The notes: generated from the letters alone by a model not told the origin. 64,000 bases of DNA from Platycnemis pennipes (GCA_933228895.1 OW121854.1:51998609-52062608), one strand, 5' to 3'. Shown: positions 10,641 to 23,500, counted from the stretch's first letter. Translations and numbers: made by a program.

Positions 10641-13378
10641 TGTCTCCCAGTTAATATCGCATTAAATAATTCCTCTAAGTGCGCCATGTTATAGCTATTT
10701 CTGTCATTTTTGGAGAATGATTCTTGATTGAGTAAATATCCAAATTATTATAAATTATTCTAATTATGGTTGAAGTGAGATACAACGATGTGCTTGATAA
10801 TCATTTATAAAACTTCTTAGACTGCCACCACAGAGTACTTTTCAACAGGCATTTCGCTATTTGTTTTTCCTGTACTATGTACTTCGTCCAATTGATTTAT
10901 TTCAATTCCGTGAACTATGGTGGAAAAATAAATATTGCCATGGCGTTTACGATTTTGTTAATTATGGCAAAAACCTCTCCGAAAATGAATGGCTCCTAGC
11001 AACTTGTCAAAAAATGTGCCTTATTGATTAAAATTTGTATATTAATGCACTAGATATACTTTGAAGGATTTCAATAGCGTTTTTGCTCTATTGAGTAGAG
11101 TTATGAAAGTAACTAACTCTAACATGAGGTATAGATCCACGATGGAGCCATACTCTGTTAAAAAACGTTGGTAAGATTTTGGGTATTGAACATACCAGTT
11201 GCCTTGAAAGGTTCGTAAATAAAGTCCCGAGTGCACAATTGGTCAATAGATGCCGTGTTTTTTGCCTTAAATTGTAGTGAAATATTTCTCTTTTACCTCA
11301 TTGTTATTACAACTGGTTAATGCCATCTATGAAATTTATAGTTAATCTTTGACGAAGCCTCCATAAAGCCGTGATACGCTATCATCATCATTTCCATAAG
11401 ACTCTATAACCCTATTTATTGATGATAACGATAAGAGTTACGCCTTTAATATTCGCCGTATCCTTGTCCAATAATTTTATCAACTGGTGGAGGAATAAAT
11501 CTAGGAAAAAAGATAACTGAACATTTATTATACTATACTATCATTACTAATATGCGTCAAGCACGTCGGTCAAGGTATTTGGGTAAATATATAGTGAATA
11601 TACGTATTTTTTTACTTTAAATACACATGCAAACAAGGTAGCATAAAAAATTATTAGTACTTATAAGTTATATGCGAAATACGGGGTTAGTTTCTTTTAT
11701 TTCCTTCCATTGAATTGCTTTTAATCACAGGCCTGTGCTCTTTTTGAATGATAGGTCTTATTATCAACATCTTAATTTACACATAGAATACTATTAATTG
11801 GCTTTTTTAAAACAGATTTCCATAGAATGTCGCAATTAAAGCTTTAAACCCTCGTGTGGGGGCCTATTCATTTAAATACATTTATAATCGGTAGGTTATC
11901 GGAAGATCTGAAGAATCAAGTACCCTTTTAATCGCACCTCCTTCAATTTAGCAATTACCGTGTTTGAGCATTTAGTTGTTTTGTGCCCTTTGGATTGGCC
12001 TCCTATCTAGCTACCCTGAGGCCTAATTGCAGCAAAGGGGAATCGTTTGTAAAATTTTGGAGGTGCCCTGGATTTCAAGATGAATAAATCACAATAGACT
12101 ACGGCCAGCAACCAACAGGATAGTTAGTTGGGTCAAAGGGCAAGGCGCACGTTTAATTAAACTATACGGGCCGTGAAAATACTATGCTTTACCTCTATCG
12201 TCAGCAGCAACTCGGAGAAAACCGTTGGCAAATGCCTGTTTGCCTGCTTTCGGAAAATTAACAATTTGTATGTTTGAAGCTCCATTTACATCGCATGAGT
12301 TTACCCTCTTTCTTTCAGCGGAATTGAACTCGGCTGTCGAACGCTCCCCCTAAATAAATGTAATCCAATTTGAAAGATATATTTTTTAATCATTCTGCAT
12401 ATGCTAAATCAGTAGTAGAAAGTGATTTTCCTAGCCTTTTAGGTCGTGGATTTAAGAAAAAAGTGGAGAAAATTAATGTACCTAGAGATGAGGCGATTTA
12501 CTAAGTATGGGATATTTAAACAAATACCTATATGAAGGAAAATAACTATAAACTGCTAAGGGGCCGAGATATGTATCTTCAGTTTTAAGCAATAATATTT
12601 AAAATATTTCAAAATTTAAAGAAGATAAAGTTGAAAATACACCTATCCTGTTACAAAGTACAGTATATGAAGGAAAATAACTATAAACTTCTAAGAGGAA
12701 TTAAGAAATAAAAATACATATTATATTCCATGCAGTTAGGTCAACCGCGAAAGATGTACGAGTTTTCTATTTAACGAAATAAATGAAGGTCAAAACTATG
12801 AAATCTGACAAAAAAGGGACTTTACCTGAAAGTATTTTTGTCTTTCGGAAGTCTTACAGAACCACAAGAGGATTATTGCTTCTTTCAACAGCTCTTTTGG
12901 AATGAAATGTAATTAGATTACTGCAGATGAAATCCCATTAAGTTTCATTCCCTCGGCTTTTTTCATGGCTGCTTTTCCGCTATACTTTTGCTTCAGCAAA
13001 CGCGGTACACATCAACTGTAATGAACTCTCCTTTCCTCTGCTCTCTGAAATCGAGCGTTATTCACGGTTCCTTCCTCATCCTTGCACGCCTCTTCGTTCC
13101 GGCTTTGCACATACCCTCATTTTAAGTCCTCTTCGCTGGCATGCTAACCCAATCTTGGGTTTCTACATTCTTAACGGCACCATCCACTTTTCTTCCACCA
13201 TCCAATCTGTTTACTTTCTTATTTTTTTCAACAAACTGGTTTCTTTCCTTACCCTCTTTGCCCTTTCTCTTTCCCCATGCAAATCACCAGCTCTCGCTAT
13301 TTCTATTTCGCCCCTTCCACCAACATTATATATACTATACCACCACTATATTAATACTATTCCTTTTTTATGCATGAT
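10641..13378. other. Unassigned AT-rich sequence with one direct repeat
   Basis: No gene or named element was recognised over 2.7 kb. The only structure noted is a direct repeat of about 30 bases at 12,529 and 12,664 (TATATGAAGGAAAATAACTA followed by TAAACT and one variable base), spaced 135 bases apart. Confidence 0.5.
12529..12697. repeat. Spaced direct repeat, offset 135 bp
   Basis: TATATGAAGGAAAATAACTA plus TAAACT occurs at 12,529 and again at 12,664, with CTAAG following in both after one variable base. The intervening sequence is not itself repeated elsewhere that I can see. Confidence 0.7.
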
Positions 13379-13463
13379 ATGTAGTGCATGTTTGGTGAGC
13401 AATCACCCCCTGCCACACACCCTTGTGGTGGCTTGCAGGGTATTATGTAGATGTAGATGTAGA
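13379..13463 (+). repeat. Short hairpin repeat with (TGTAGA) tail, best copy
   Basis: The unit starts ATGTAGTGCATGTTTGGTGA, continues through CACCCCCTGCCACACACCC, then GTGGTGGCTTGCAGGGTAT, and ends TATGTAGATGTAGATGTAGA. The centre is an imperfect hairpin in which ACCCCCTGCCAC pairs with GTGGCTTGCAGGGT. The TGTAGA hexamer tail follows. Three other copies occur in the window, so this is a dispersed family. The hairpin-plus-microsatellite layout resembles a LINE or SINE 3' end, but no LINE here carries it. Confidence 0.8.
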
Positions 13464-14787
13464 ACATGTTCTTTCTCTATCTCATACTCTCATACTTTCC
13501 TTATTCCTTGGCAGAGTTTTTAGTTCGTTTTCAACATTTCCAACTCGAGAAAAATAAATTTTTTCCACATCATGTTCGTTATGCAGACCGTTCTACACTC
13601 TCGTAAAGATACTGTTCCTTTTTAGCCTTATATCATGTGATATTATTTCTAAGTGTTATCTAATTCTCTTAGCTGCTTATCGAATAACTAAATAGTATAC
13701 GAACGTTGTCATGTTTAGGTAAACTGGTAGGTTTGGCATTCTACTTTTCAGCATGATAATTCGGTTTTAGAAAATGAAAAAGAAATACGAAAAAGTTTTC
13801 GTAAAAAATGTACTCATGTATTTTTCTACGTATTATAGTTCTAATTTTATTTACAATTTTTTAAGCATGCTTAAAGATTACCATTGGAATTTCTAAAAGA
13901 TTTTGTAGAATAAGCCGTGTGCATGATATTGCATAAAAACCTTTAGAATGGCCTGTGCACCCAGGTACTAACATCGGTGACTTGCAAGTGTAAGCGTCTT
14001 GTGCGTGGAATATATTTAGAATGAATTTTGAATAAAAACGATAACCTACATAAAAGTTCCATCATTTTGATTCGCGTGCCCAGTTACAACTCTTAAACGG
14101 AATATTTTAGACACTTGTCTGCCATTGGATTAACTAATACTTAGTACACAACACTTAACGTTCCCTTCATCAGTAGGATACATCGTGGCTGTTTGCGAGA
14201 AGATTATGCAACTATTTTCGTCCCCCACTTTCCGGAGTCATACAGAGTTCCTCATTCCAGTTAGCCATCTCCAAAGATGAATAAGAGTTTTTTTTCTGCC
14301 AATGCCAGTGCCCGCCAGCCAGTGCTAGTGGTGGCTGCCAGTCCTGCCAGTGGTTTTAGATTTTATTTTTATCGTGACAGTTAATTTCGTCATCTCGCGG
14401 TAGCTCTTCTCGTGTTTATATACTCCATATTCAATGTTTACCTTACCTCAGCATTGGCTCATTTCCTTTTGTGATTTTTAATGATTCTTATCATATTTTT
14501 TTACAACTTAAGATCTTTACTCAACACTCAACAATAATATTATCAGTAAAATAAACTTCTTAATCTATGTAGTCATTAGTTTGATGTATTCGAGAGACTA
14601 ATAAAGCGGAATTTCATTGATGATATGTTAAAAAACCACCGCACCAGCGTAATAATATGCAATTTACCAGGATAGAAATTGCATAATAACTTGAAATGAC
14701 TAAATATTTGACTTTGAAAAGGGAAGTATTACAATGTGCGTAAAAATCCATACTGTTATGAACATACGTATCAAGGCACGACATAAT
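13464..14787. other. Unassigned sequence
   Basis: No gene recognised. A CCAGTG-rich patch lies at about 14,300-14,350 (several CCAGTG and CCAG repeats on one strand). The remainder is AT-rich. Confidence 0.5.
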
Positions 14788-14845
14788 GACCTGAAATATT
14801 TGTATCATTAATACGTATTGACCTGAAATATTAGTATCATTAATC
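14788..14845. repeat. Two-unit tandem duplication, period 32 bp
   Basis: GACCTGAAATATTTGTATC at 14,788 recurs at 14,820 as GACCTGAAATATTAGTATC. Each is followed by ATTAAT and a CGT-containing spacer. Confidence 0.8.
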
Positions 14846-17800
14846 GTCCAAGAATTTAAGCGTTTACCAATGTTTTTCGTCATCTTCTGTTTTACGTCTG
14901 ATGGGTATGCTTTCTTAAGCGTTATGTTTATTACAAATCAAAAGTGCTTTCTCGGGCAGTGATACGCACTTAAATTCTTACCCCTGAACGTGCGTACGCG
15001 TGTGAACTCTTGACTTTGGAAGTCTCGTTCTAAAACTTCGTATCACATTTATTCTCGCAGTCTTACTTTTTTCTTCTTGCCTGCCGGCTCAACTCGGGAA
15101 TATTCCGTTTGCTTTCTCTTTGCTTTCCTCACCCTTTCTGTAAACACACTTGTGATTTATTTGCACTTCCTTTTCCTTCTTGATACATTCTTTCTGGTTC
15201 TTCGCACGCCATGTCCCGAGTTATTCGCATCACGTCACAGACTTCCCTTCATCTACGTGGTATGAAGCCTTTCTCTTCTCTGTCCATTCTCCACTCTTGC
15301 TTCCATTTTTTAGTCTCTGATTGTTTGCATGCAGTTTATTGTCTAAAATGTTTTCTGTTTTCAGGACGAATAAAGTATATCACCATATCTATTGGAAATT
15401 ACATACATTAATATCCATTGCATTATATGCTAACTACAACAGCGCAAACAGCCATACAAATGTCTGAGAATTGGCTATAATAAAAGTGAAAATAACACAA
15501 CCAGTTACCCAATCATAAGATTCTCTATATTGAGCTATTAGATAAGAACATAATGAATGAAGAATGAACTTGGTATTTCCACAGTTATTATCTCACACAG
15601 TGACCATGGTTTCGAAGATTAACGTCATTACCAGGTAGAAATTACAGAATTGTTGTCACTTATATAGTAACACCTGAAACCATCAATTTTATCTATTAGA
15701 TAAGCTTCAATTCTATGGATACGGGGTAGATTAATATTTATGTTGATAAATACCTACTCAATATTTAAGCAAAATTATGGCATTTTGTGATTGTAAACTT
15801 TTTTCACATATTGTCTCCAAGTAAACTAAGGTGCAAATAAATTCGCTATACTTGCTTTTTTGTTCATATATTCTTGCAAATCAAGTTTTGTATAGTAAAT
15901 CCACTTTAAAATCTGAACAAGTAGCGATGCTAAAACATCGCCCCTGTTTTACGTTTCTCTTTAACGAGTGACTATCTAGAGCGATGAGTTGTGAAGATAT
16001 AATGGCAGGACTTAGATGAAAGGTAGGAGTTCACGTTCGCTCTGTGGTTCATCCTTAACTATTTCATCACACACCTCTCTTTACAATGTTTCTAGTGAGG
16101 CCGAAGCTCCTATGCAAACCATTTCACGAATGCTTGTTTTAGATGAAGTCGTACGCTTGCTCTTGATGCTGAAGTCTTGTTTCCGCTTGAAAAGCAAGCA
16201 CCTCACCATTTCCACTGTAGTTAACTATTCGCTTTCTTCGTATTTTAATCTTTAACATTAATGTTTCGTTCACATACGTACTTAAAATTGCATCCAGCGA
16301 AACAGTGTATAATGGTAGTAGGAGGGGGAAACTTTGTTTACACTTTTCTAAATTGTTTCTCACTAAGAATGAAGGGTTAATAACATCATAACGCTAGCCA
16401 GTGCGAATTTTGGAGAATGTCAGGAGTTCTAATTCCGCTGGGAATCACAAAAGGTATGTTAGTATTCCTTATAAACGATTCGTACTCGGAATATTTATAT
16501 TTCATTGATTATGCACGGGTCTCCTCAAATTTCTTATGAAAGTAGGGATTCTGTTGATGTGGCCACTAGAGTACATTCCCTGGCCCCTGGTTTGATTATC
16601 AGTTCTAAAAGAGATTTTTTATTGATATACAGTTCTACATTTGAGTTCTATGTAAAGAGCACTTAGACTTTAGTGCTTTATCCATTGGATTTACCATTAA
16701 ACTGTGGATGATTTGGCGCTTATTTTAATGAGTAAGTAAATGCCTAGGCCAGGTTTTGTTCCACGTGAGCTTCGTTCTTTTCCATTGGATTTTTTCTGCC
16801 AAAGCCGTAACAAAAGTGTAAGATCACAGTTTCAAAAAACACAGTCTTTCAGGTGAATCCAACCTCGGTGTTCAACGGCAGGTTAATATCGTTGAGGAGA
16901 GTGATTACCCATAATGGTAAACTAAAAATCCAATAATGAATAAGTATAGACTATGAAGTTGTGGTGGATGATTCCCACCCTATTGAAATAAGTGTTTCGT
17001 GTATTTACTAAAAATGAATAGAAAGTTTTTGATGAAAATCTTTCTGAACGATGTTACAAAAAAGATAAGCAGAAATAGCAACATATTTTTATAATGAAGG
17101 CAGAAATACTTACATACATTTATAATCAAGGTAGTGACTATGGCTAAAATGCGTGCGTTTTAAGTGAGTAAATATTGCTATGGATAAATTTCATTTTCTC
17201 TCAGGTAAGACTCACTCACCTTGCTGCATTTACTTTCAGTCAACAGATCGTTCTGTTTTGTTTCAAATATAATGGCTTGCTCATTTTTAGGATCCGAAGG
17301 AACGGATTCATTGAAGGATAGCTGCCCTATTCCACTCCATCATAGAGTGATTTTAAGTCATCTCCAGTAAATTTAATACAAGTCATGAAGATACATCGAC
17401 ACAGTGCATCCCTGTAAAAAGTTAAATATAAGCTAATTTTTCTAGTAAATTCGTGATATTATCCTGGATTTCTCTGCAAATTTGGATGATTACTACTGTA
17501 TTAGCAGCGCTAGATTAATTAGCTCAGGTAATTGAATTTTTCTCGCACTGGTAGGTATTTGTCCTCTTTCATCGCTATTTGCTTCTGTGTGCAAGTCGCA
17601 TGTAGTTCCGTTTAATTAGCTTTAAATTGCCTTCAGTTACCTCTACATATCCCCAGTGCTTTGCTAAATAGACTACTTTTTCAAAGCACCAAAATTAATT
17701 AACCATAATTAATTAAAATTAATCATGTTAAAATTATAGATTTTGGTGAATTTTACCATGCAGAACTCTCCACCCCTTAGTTTTCAAGCATGCATAAATC

Positions 17801-18040
17801 TATATTGTCTATTACTCCCTAACATTAGAGTGTCTAAAGGAGAAGAATGTAATCCTATCCTAACGAGGTGATAAGTTTTTAAGTCATTTCACTTTGTGAA
17901 TCAAAAACCAGTTAACCTGTCTCAATAAAATTTCAGCCCTGCAAATATTTAGACTTGTTTCTGTGGTGGGTCCAAATCCTCGAGGGCGCAATGAATAAAG
18001 AAGAGCAATAAAATCGATTTACTCGGAAGGGGTCCTCAGC
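14846..18040. other. Unassigned AT-rich sequence
   Basis: No coding or RNA feature recognised across about 3.2 kb. A cluster of TTAATTA/ATTAATTAA words at 17,693-17,730 is noted as homeodomain-site-like composition only. The 15,040-15,330 segment is pyrimidine-biased. Confidence 0.5.
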
Positions 18041-18200
18041 GAATGAACGCATTAGGACCCCGCTACGTTCCTCCGCTTCCTACGCCCCTGTTTACTCACC
18101 TCTTTTGCTCTCCAAGGCGCCGCCCCTTTTCCCCTCCCTTTGGGCGTCCTCTCTCGTTTCCTCCTTTTCCTCATTTCCCATACCTCTCTCCCTGCTAATG
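18040..18200. other. Pyrimidine-rich GC-elevated patch
   Basis: C/T-rich plus strand with a GGCGCCGCCCC core near 18,116. No gene is recognised. Confidence 0.45.
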
Positions 18201-18789
18201 GCTTAAGGATATTTAATCTTTATTTTTGATGACTGAAGGGATAAAGAAGCTACTGAGATGTGATTGTGGTTGAATTCTGCCTATCGAATCGCTGAAGTTT
18301 ACCACGCGTAAATCGTTCATTAGTCAGAGACGCAAAAATGGACAGTTGAGACGGTTATCGATCATTCAGGAACAATATCATAATTCATCATTTCAGAGGC
18401 ACATTAAGAAAGTTTTACTTGCATCGTTGTAGAGAAACGCTGGTTTTTAACCAATTTATTTGAAAACATTGCATTTGTTGGGGTAATCATGGATAATGTT
18501 GGCTCGTTTCCACTTCACGTAACCATTCTCATTATTCAGCATTCTTCATTAAGAATTTTACGGTTTTGATGGCAAAACACAGGATGAATTTTAACCCTAG
18601 GTAGTCTTCCTCCTTCCCAGTTTCTTAAAAGCACCACACGAAATCATTTATTTTCTTTAATAAAGGATCGTATCCTTTTAAAACCAACCGTTTAAGCGCA
18701 CGCGGTTTATGATCGTGGGTTGAATGCGAGGTTATCTGGCGTCCTTAATTTCAGCCATGAAAATTGTGGCTTTTTTATCTATTCGTCTA

Positions 18790-19760
18790 TCGACCGACCT
18801 ATCTCTCAGTTCTGCCGTCTAAGCCTCTAAAAAAGCCTCTCTCCTCCCATCCGCTTTGGTTCGTCTAAGGATCAAGTCTCTCGATCTCCATCCACTATCC
18901 CCACACACCCGTTTCGTTCCTATCAACGGAGTCCCTCTCATCTGCATCTTTTTTAATGTCTTGATTCCTTCTCGCTCCGAGCCCCTTTCCGCGAATACCC
19001 CGCCTTAAACAGAGAAGAGCCGCTACCCTCTTCCATTCCCAACCCCATGCCTTCAATTATCCCCATCCCTCCCCCCTTTGGCCTACGCCCTTGTTTGCTT
19101 TCATTGCATCCTATCCAGCAAACGCGCGCCAGCCTCTTTCGAAAGCCTTCTCCCCTCCCTCCTGACTCGACTCCCTTTCAAACTCCTGCCACCCCCATTT
19201 CTTGCTCACCCCCCTCCCTCCCCATCAGCCACTTCTTCCTCTCTGCACTATCTTCACTACGCTCAATAAACTCAATTTACTGCCGACCTTTAAAGCGTGA
19301 CGCCTGCCGCTGTCGCACCACTGGTGCCTGGGATGGCGCCTCCTCCACTTCTTCCGCCAACGCCCTAACCCCACACGCCCCCTCCCCCTATATCCTCGAA
19401 ACCTCTTCACGAACATGCATCCCTTCTCTCTTTCCTCCTTCCCCGGCTCAGGGATAGAAATTCTGGATCCCGCCGCTCGCGTCGCTGTCTACTGCATATC
19501 TCCACCCTCTTCCCTCATTTTTCTTCGCCGTTCCTTTCGTTCATTTCTGGCCGCGAAGCTGTTCTATCCTTACTCTCCGCCTTTCTATCACTCTTTTCCT
19601 CCAGTTCCTCCCCTGAATCTCGTCTTTTTCCCACTATTTCTCGATTCTTGTCTCCAAGTTCATCCCTTTCCACTCTCCTACCCACCTTAACTCCTTGCCT
19701 TACCTGTCTTCGCATTGAGTTTGTCTGAATTCCTTCACTCCTTTTTGGCAAGGGCCTATC
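18790..19760. other. Long pyrimidine-rich, CpG-bearing island
   Basis: About 970 bases in which the plus strand is dominated by C and T, with CpGs scattered through 19,290-19,500. The overlapping open frames here (Pro/Ser/Leu-rich on plus, Arg/Gly/Glu-rich on minus) are what C/T bias produces, and no domain is visible in them. The island ends where a 5S-like sequence begins. It could be a low-complexity repeat or a CpG-rich regulatory region; nothing decides between these. Confidence 0.5.
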
Positions 19761-19768
19761 CACGTTGG

Positions 19769-19985
19769 CACACCGGTTCCCGTGAGATCAACGATCCTAA
19801 GCCAACGTTGGGCCCAGACTGAGGTTGGGTTGGTGACTCCCTTTCATAACTCAATCGCGGTGCTCTTGTCCCTAGTCTGCGAGTGGTGGTCAGGTAAAAT
19901 GTGGGTTGGCGCAATGGATCTAAAGAGGTCTAAGTGCCAGGCGGGCTCCAGAGGGCCCTTACTCAATCCTTCATATTTCCTTCAT
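19769..19985 (+). mobile_element. 5S-rRNA-derived SINE-like element (or 5S pseudogene)
   Basis: About 100 bases from 19,769 align with eukaryotic 5S rRNA from its position about 25 onward. ACACCGGTTCCCGTGAGATC corresponds to the CATCGGTTCTCGTCCGATC segment. CTAAGCCAACGTTGGGCCC corresponds to the internal A-box region TTAAGCAGCGTCGGGC. GGTTGGGTTGGTGAC corresponds to the C-box region TTAGATGGGGGACC. The first part of the gene and its 3' end are missing or diverged, so this is not a functional 5S gene. The sequence beyond 19,870 is not 5S and would be the body of a SINE3-class element. It contains TGGCGCAATGG at 19,907-19,917, which fits a tRNA A-box consensus, but no convincing B box follows. 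The alternative is a lone 5S pseudogene. Confidence 0.7.
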
Positions 19986-22194
19986 TCCTATTCCTGACTT
20001 CCATTGGTATTGCCCAGCAAGGAGGTCGCTGCTTTTCTTGCGGACTCGCGTGTCGCGTTAGTAGGAAGGAGAAGTTGTTGCGTTAGAAGGCAGGGAAGCG
20101 ATTCGTGCAAAAAAAATGAGGTGAAAAAATAAGCTGACACATTTTCCAACTCTCTCTCCAGAGATGAGTGTTTTAATTGGTATTCGAGTAGACTTGCCAT
20201 GCGATAGGTGGATACGCCGAAAATGAGATTTTAATTAATAAACTCGCGACGCTCTTTTTTTCCTTAATTGGCCGATTCCCGTTCTCTTTTTTCCTTCATT
20301 AGCTTCTCTTTCCCTTTTTTTCCTCCGTCTCCCATCCCACCCCTTCACTCCCCTCGTGTTTTTACACGGGGGAATTTTCATGGGTTCATTTTCGAGATTT
20401 TCTTGAGGAGAAGGCAGGGAAATTTCATTTTGTGCCTCAACAGAAAATTTTGATTTGCTTTCTTGGGAAAGTTTTAAGGAAGAATAGGAAGTGATTTTAT
20501 GTGAGACGTCTTGGAGGGAAAGGAGAGGAATTTATTTAAGTTTAAGGAATGTTCGCTGTTAATCCCTTGCTGAGTTCACAGAGCCTTGCCGAGCTGGATA
20601 AACTGTTCCGGTATAGATTTTTTTTCTTTTGGCATTAGAAACTAAAAACGCAAAGAGAAGAAAAAGTCGTTTATGGCACATGTGTTGGCATTAGCCATGT
20701 TGGCACATATAGCACATACAGACGTAAAAAAAGTATAATTTCAAGGTAACAATACGTTTGTTCTAGATAAGATTTATGGATAACTGTTATAGTTTCAAGA
20801 AATTTACTCTACTCTCTACGCGTGGCCAATCGTTGGCCGTCATATAAATTTATGAACTTTCCCCTGCTCTGTTAGTTAGAAAGAGTGTTGGAAAGTCACT
20901 TCAAACTAGTTGGTTCCCGCCCTGTTTCTACTTTGCGGAACTCTATTATTTTCATATAAATCAGTTGAAACTCTGGATATTAGGTTTCAAAAATTGTCTC
21001 AAACTTTTTTACTCTCCAGTGCTTTGTTCCTACGTTTTGTTAACACAGTATTCAAACTATGTGGAGGCATCAGCGACGGATATGTAATAAATCTACCATT
21101 GTATAATATTTCTTCTTTCTCAAGATGAATATCTTTGCATATAAAGCGGGAACGAATGTTGAATATTGAATTAAAATGAGGATAAATGCGATTGAGGTCC
21201 GTTTATCGACATAAAAAATAAATTACTCGTAAATATGTGTGCAAAGATAAAGACACACGATTTATAAGAGTTAAATACATATCCGGTTGTGGGCTAATCA
21301 AAAGGAATTGCATCATTTCGATAGCAAGATTTCGTACTTAGAATCATCTGGAAAACCATAGGTAAATACTTAAAATGATTTAAATAACATAATTATGTTT
21401 TCATAATTTCTCTTGAGAATTACGCTAAGGTCATAATTGTTAAGGCTGATCCAGAAAGTTACCCTAAAAATTACCACAAGTAAAGTTTTCGTTAATTTCC
21501 GTAAATAAGCGCGTTTGAAAACAATTATATTTTCAAGGTGGTTAAAATAATTTCTGCTGAAAGTAGAGCTATTAACATTTTTTTGACACTTAGTGTTTCT
21601 CTCAACTTTTCACTGCATGCAACTGTATTATATTAAGCGCATTTTAAAGGAACTTTTATCATCAAAAAATGCATAATTTTTATTTTATACCAATTTATAC
21701 GACATAATCCTGTGTATTTATTTTTTATATACCTTTATAATGTTGTTCACAGCTGCTCTTTACAGACCTGGTATCATCTTTACATACACATATCGTCTGT
21801 TACACTCTTCTTACTTCCTCCGAATCTTGAATTCCACACCCAAATATCAATCAGCGATTAGCGTTTGGCTGATATACGTACTGGGTTTATTCCTCAAGGA
21901 GATTCATACTGGGAATTCCTTTAGTCGCAGAATATACCTCTAATTAGCATTTGAGATTATTTAATTATATTAAACGATAGAAAGATAACTTTTGTAGAAA
22001 TGCCATCTCAATGTAACAATATAGTGTATTCATCTGGCATTCCAAATGGCAGAACTTCAGTCATCTATGTAATTTGGACCCCATCTGCAATGAAATAACT
22101 TTAGTTGGCCCAATGTGGTCTTTCACTCGTATGGTGATTTGCCTTTGTACTCTAATAATATTGTAGAATATATCGCGTTTTTACTGTACTTATT
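19986..22194. other. Unassigned AT-rich sequence
   Basis: No gene recognised. The segment 20,250-20,360 is pyrimidine-rich. Short GGCACAT words repeat at 20,670-20,720. The rest is AT-rich. Confidence 0.5.
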
Positions 22195-23500
22195 TTTACT
22201 TTATTTTCTTCTATATAAGTAACTTCAGGGCCAGAATTGCGTCTCCTGTGCCCTTGTTTTATCAGAACCGAATTGATCCTTATCCAGGAACTTCTCAGCT
22301 TTTGGTTCTATTCTTTTATTTATGTTTCTTGTCAATATCGTCAGGCTTATGGCCCTAAAATGTTCACAGTTCTCAGCATCCAAAGCAACATTCACATTTC
22401 CATATGCGATGTTGCTTTGTAGATCTTAGCATAGATCCTCCATCCACATTTCCCTTGCTTTTCTTGTTTTACGGTTTATTTCATTCCTAATTATTTAATA
22501 GCAAACTTGTCTTTCTTCAGTACCCACATTTTTATATTTTCTTCTCTCTTCAATCAATTCTAAGACATCTTTTGGAATCCATGGCTTCTTGAAAACTTTT
22601 CTTCTCCCCAAAGCTTCTTTTGCTGCTTCTTTTAGCCAAACTTTGATGTCCTCCCATCTCCCATTTTTTTCGACTGCCTTCTGAAAGTGCCGTTTTGAGG
22701 TTTCTTTAGTTTCTCTACTTGCCATACGTTCTTCATTGATTTCTTCACTTTCATGAGTTGTAAGTGCCATTTCATAATCACTAAGTTGTGGTTACTGTCG
22801 ATATTCTCACCCGGGTAACTTTTGCAGTTCTTCACCTGGTTTCAGAACCTCTGCTTCAATAAAATGCAGTCAATTTGAAATCTTCTTCTGTCTCCATGCA
22901 TTTTACAGGTATATCTTCTCCGTTGGAGGTTTTAAACAATGTTTTTTCCACTATCAACTTGTGTTGTTATCCGAGCAGAATTCTATTCTTCTTTCTTCTC
23001 TCCCATTTCTTTTTCTCAAGCCATATTTTCCTGTTATTCTTGCATCTTTATCTTCGCCGATAACAGTGTTCCAATCTTCTAAAATAATTTCTCCTTTTAC
23101 ATGCCTTATTACTTCCGTGATATCCTCATAGAAGTCTTCCTCTTCTTTATTCTCGTAGTCCAACGGAGGCATGTAAACTTGTACCATAATGGTATCTGTA
23201 GGCATGGTCTCAGTCTTCACCATTATAATCCTCTCACTGTACTGCAGGAAGCTCTTCACACGCATTCCTGCACTCTTCCTCAGCATTATGCTTACTCCAA
23301 TGTTACCATTTTGTGATCCAGTGTGAAAAATTATGTAACTTGCGCTCAAAAATCCATTCTACCATCACTGATTTCTCCATCTCACTTCACTGATTCCTAG
23401 TTTGTCGAGGTCCATTATTCTCATTTCCACCTTCAGGTTCTCCAATCTTCCTTTAGCTCCGAAGTGATCGCACGTTCCACGTTCCTACCCTAAAATGTCA
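22195..23500 (-). mobile_element. LINE family A, 5' part: AP endonuclease, linker, start of RT (broken)
   Basis: Read on the minus strand from about 23,500. The start of an apurinic/apyrimidinic-type endonuclease is recognisable as GTWNVRSL. It is followed by KLGISEVRW, HTGSQNGNIGVSIML, QYSERIIMVK, TIMVQVYMPPLDYE, WNTVIGE and, after a frame change, DSNHNLV (the catalytic SDHNLV position, with S replaced by N in this reading). A linker continues with IKVWLKEAAKEALGRRKV and LELIEERRKYKN. Sequence then jumps to the start of the reverse transcriptase: the codons matching FGFRRNKGTREA in the 49.9-kb copy lie at about 22,240-22,290. Compared with that copy, about 380 bases between linker and RT are missing and the RT catalytic core and C-terminus are absent. 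In-frame stops and frameshifts make it non-functional. The motifs fit an RTE-like LINE, but the clade call is tentative. Confidence 0.85.

Noticed and set aside
17693..17730. Homeodomain enhancer from clustered TTAATTA words
   Set aside because: AT-rich background makes such words common; no conservation or spacing evidence.
18790..19760. Long overlapping open frames (up to about 135 codons) as possible genes
   Set aside because: They occur in several phases on both strands, are Pro/Ser/Leu or Arg/Gly/Glu-rich as C/T bias predicts, and show no domain.
19769..19870. Functional 5S rRNA gene
   Set aside because: The first 25 or so bases are missing and the 3' third diverges, so the molecule could not fold as 5S rRNA.
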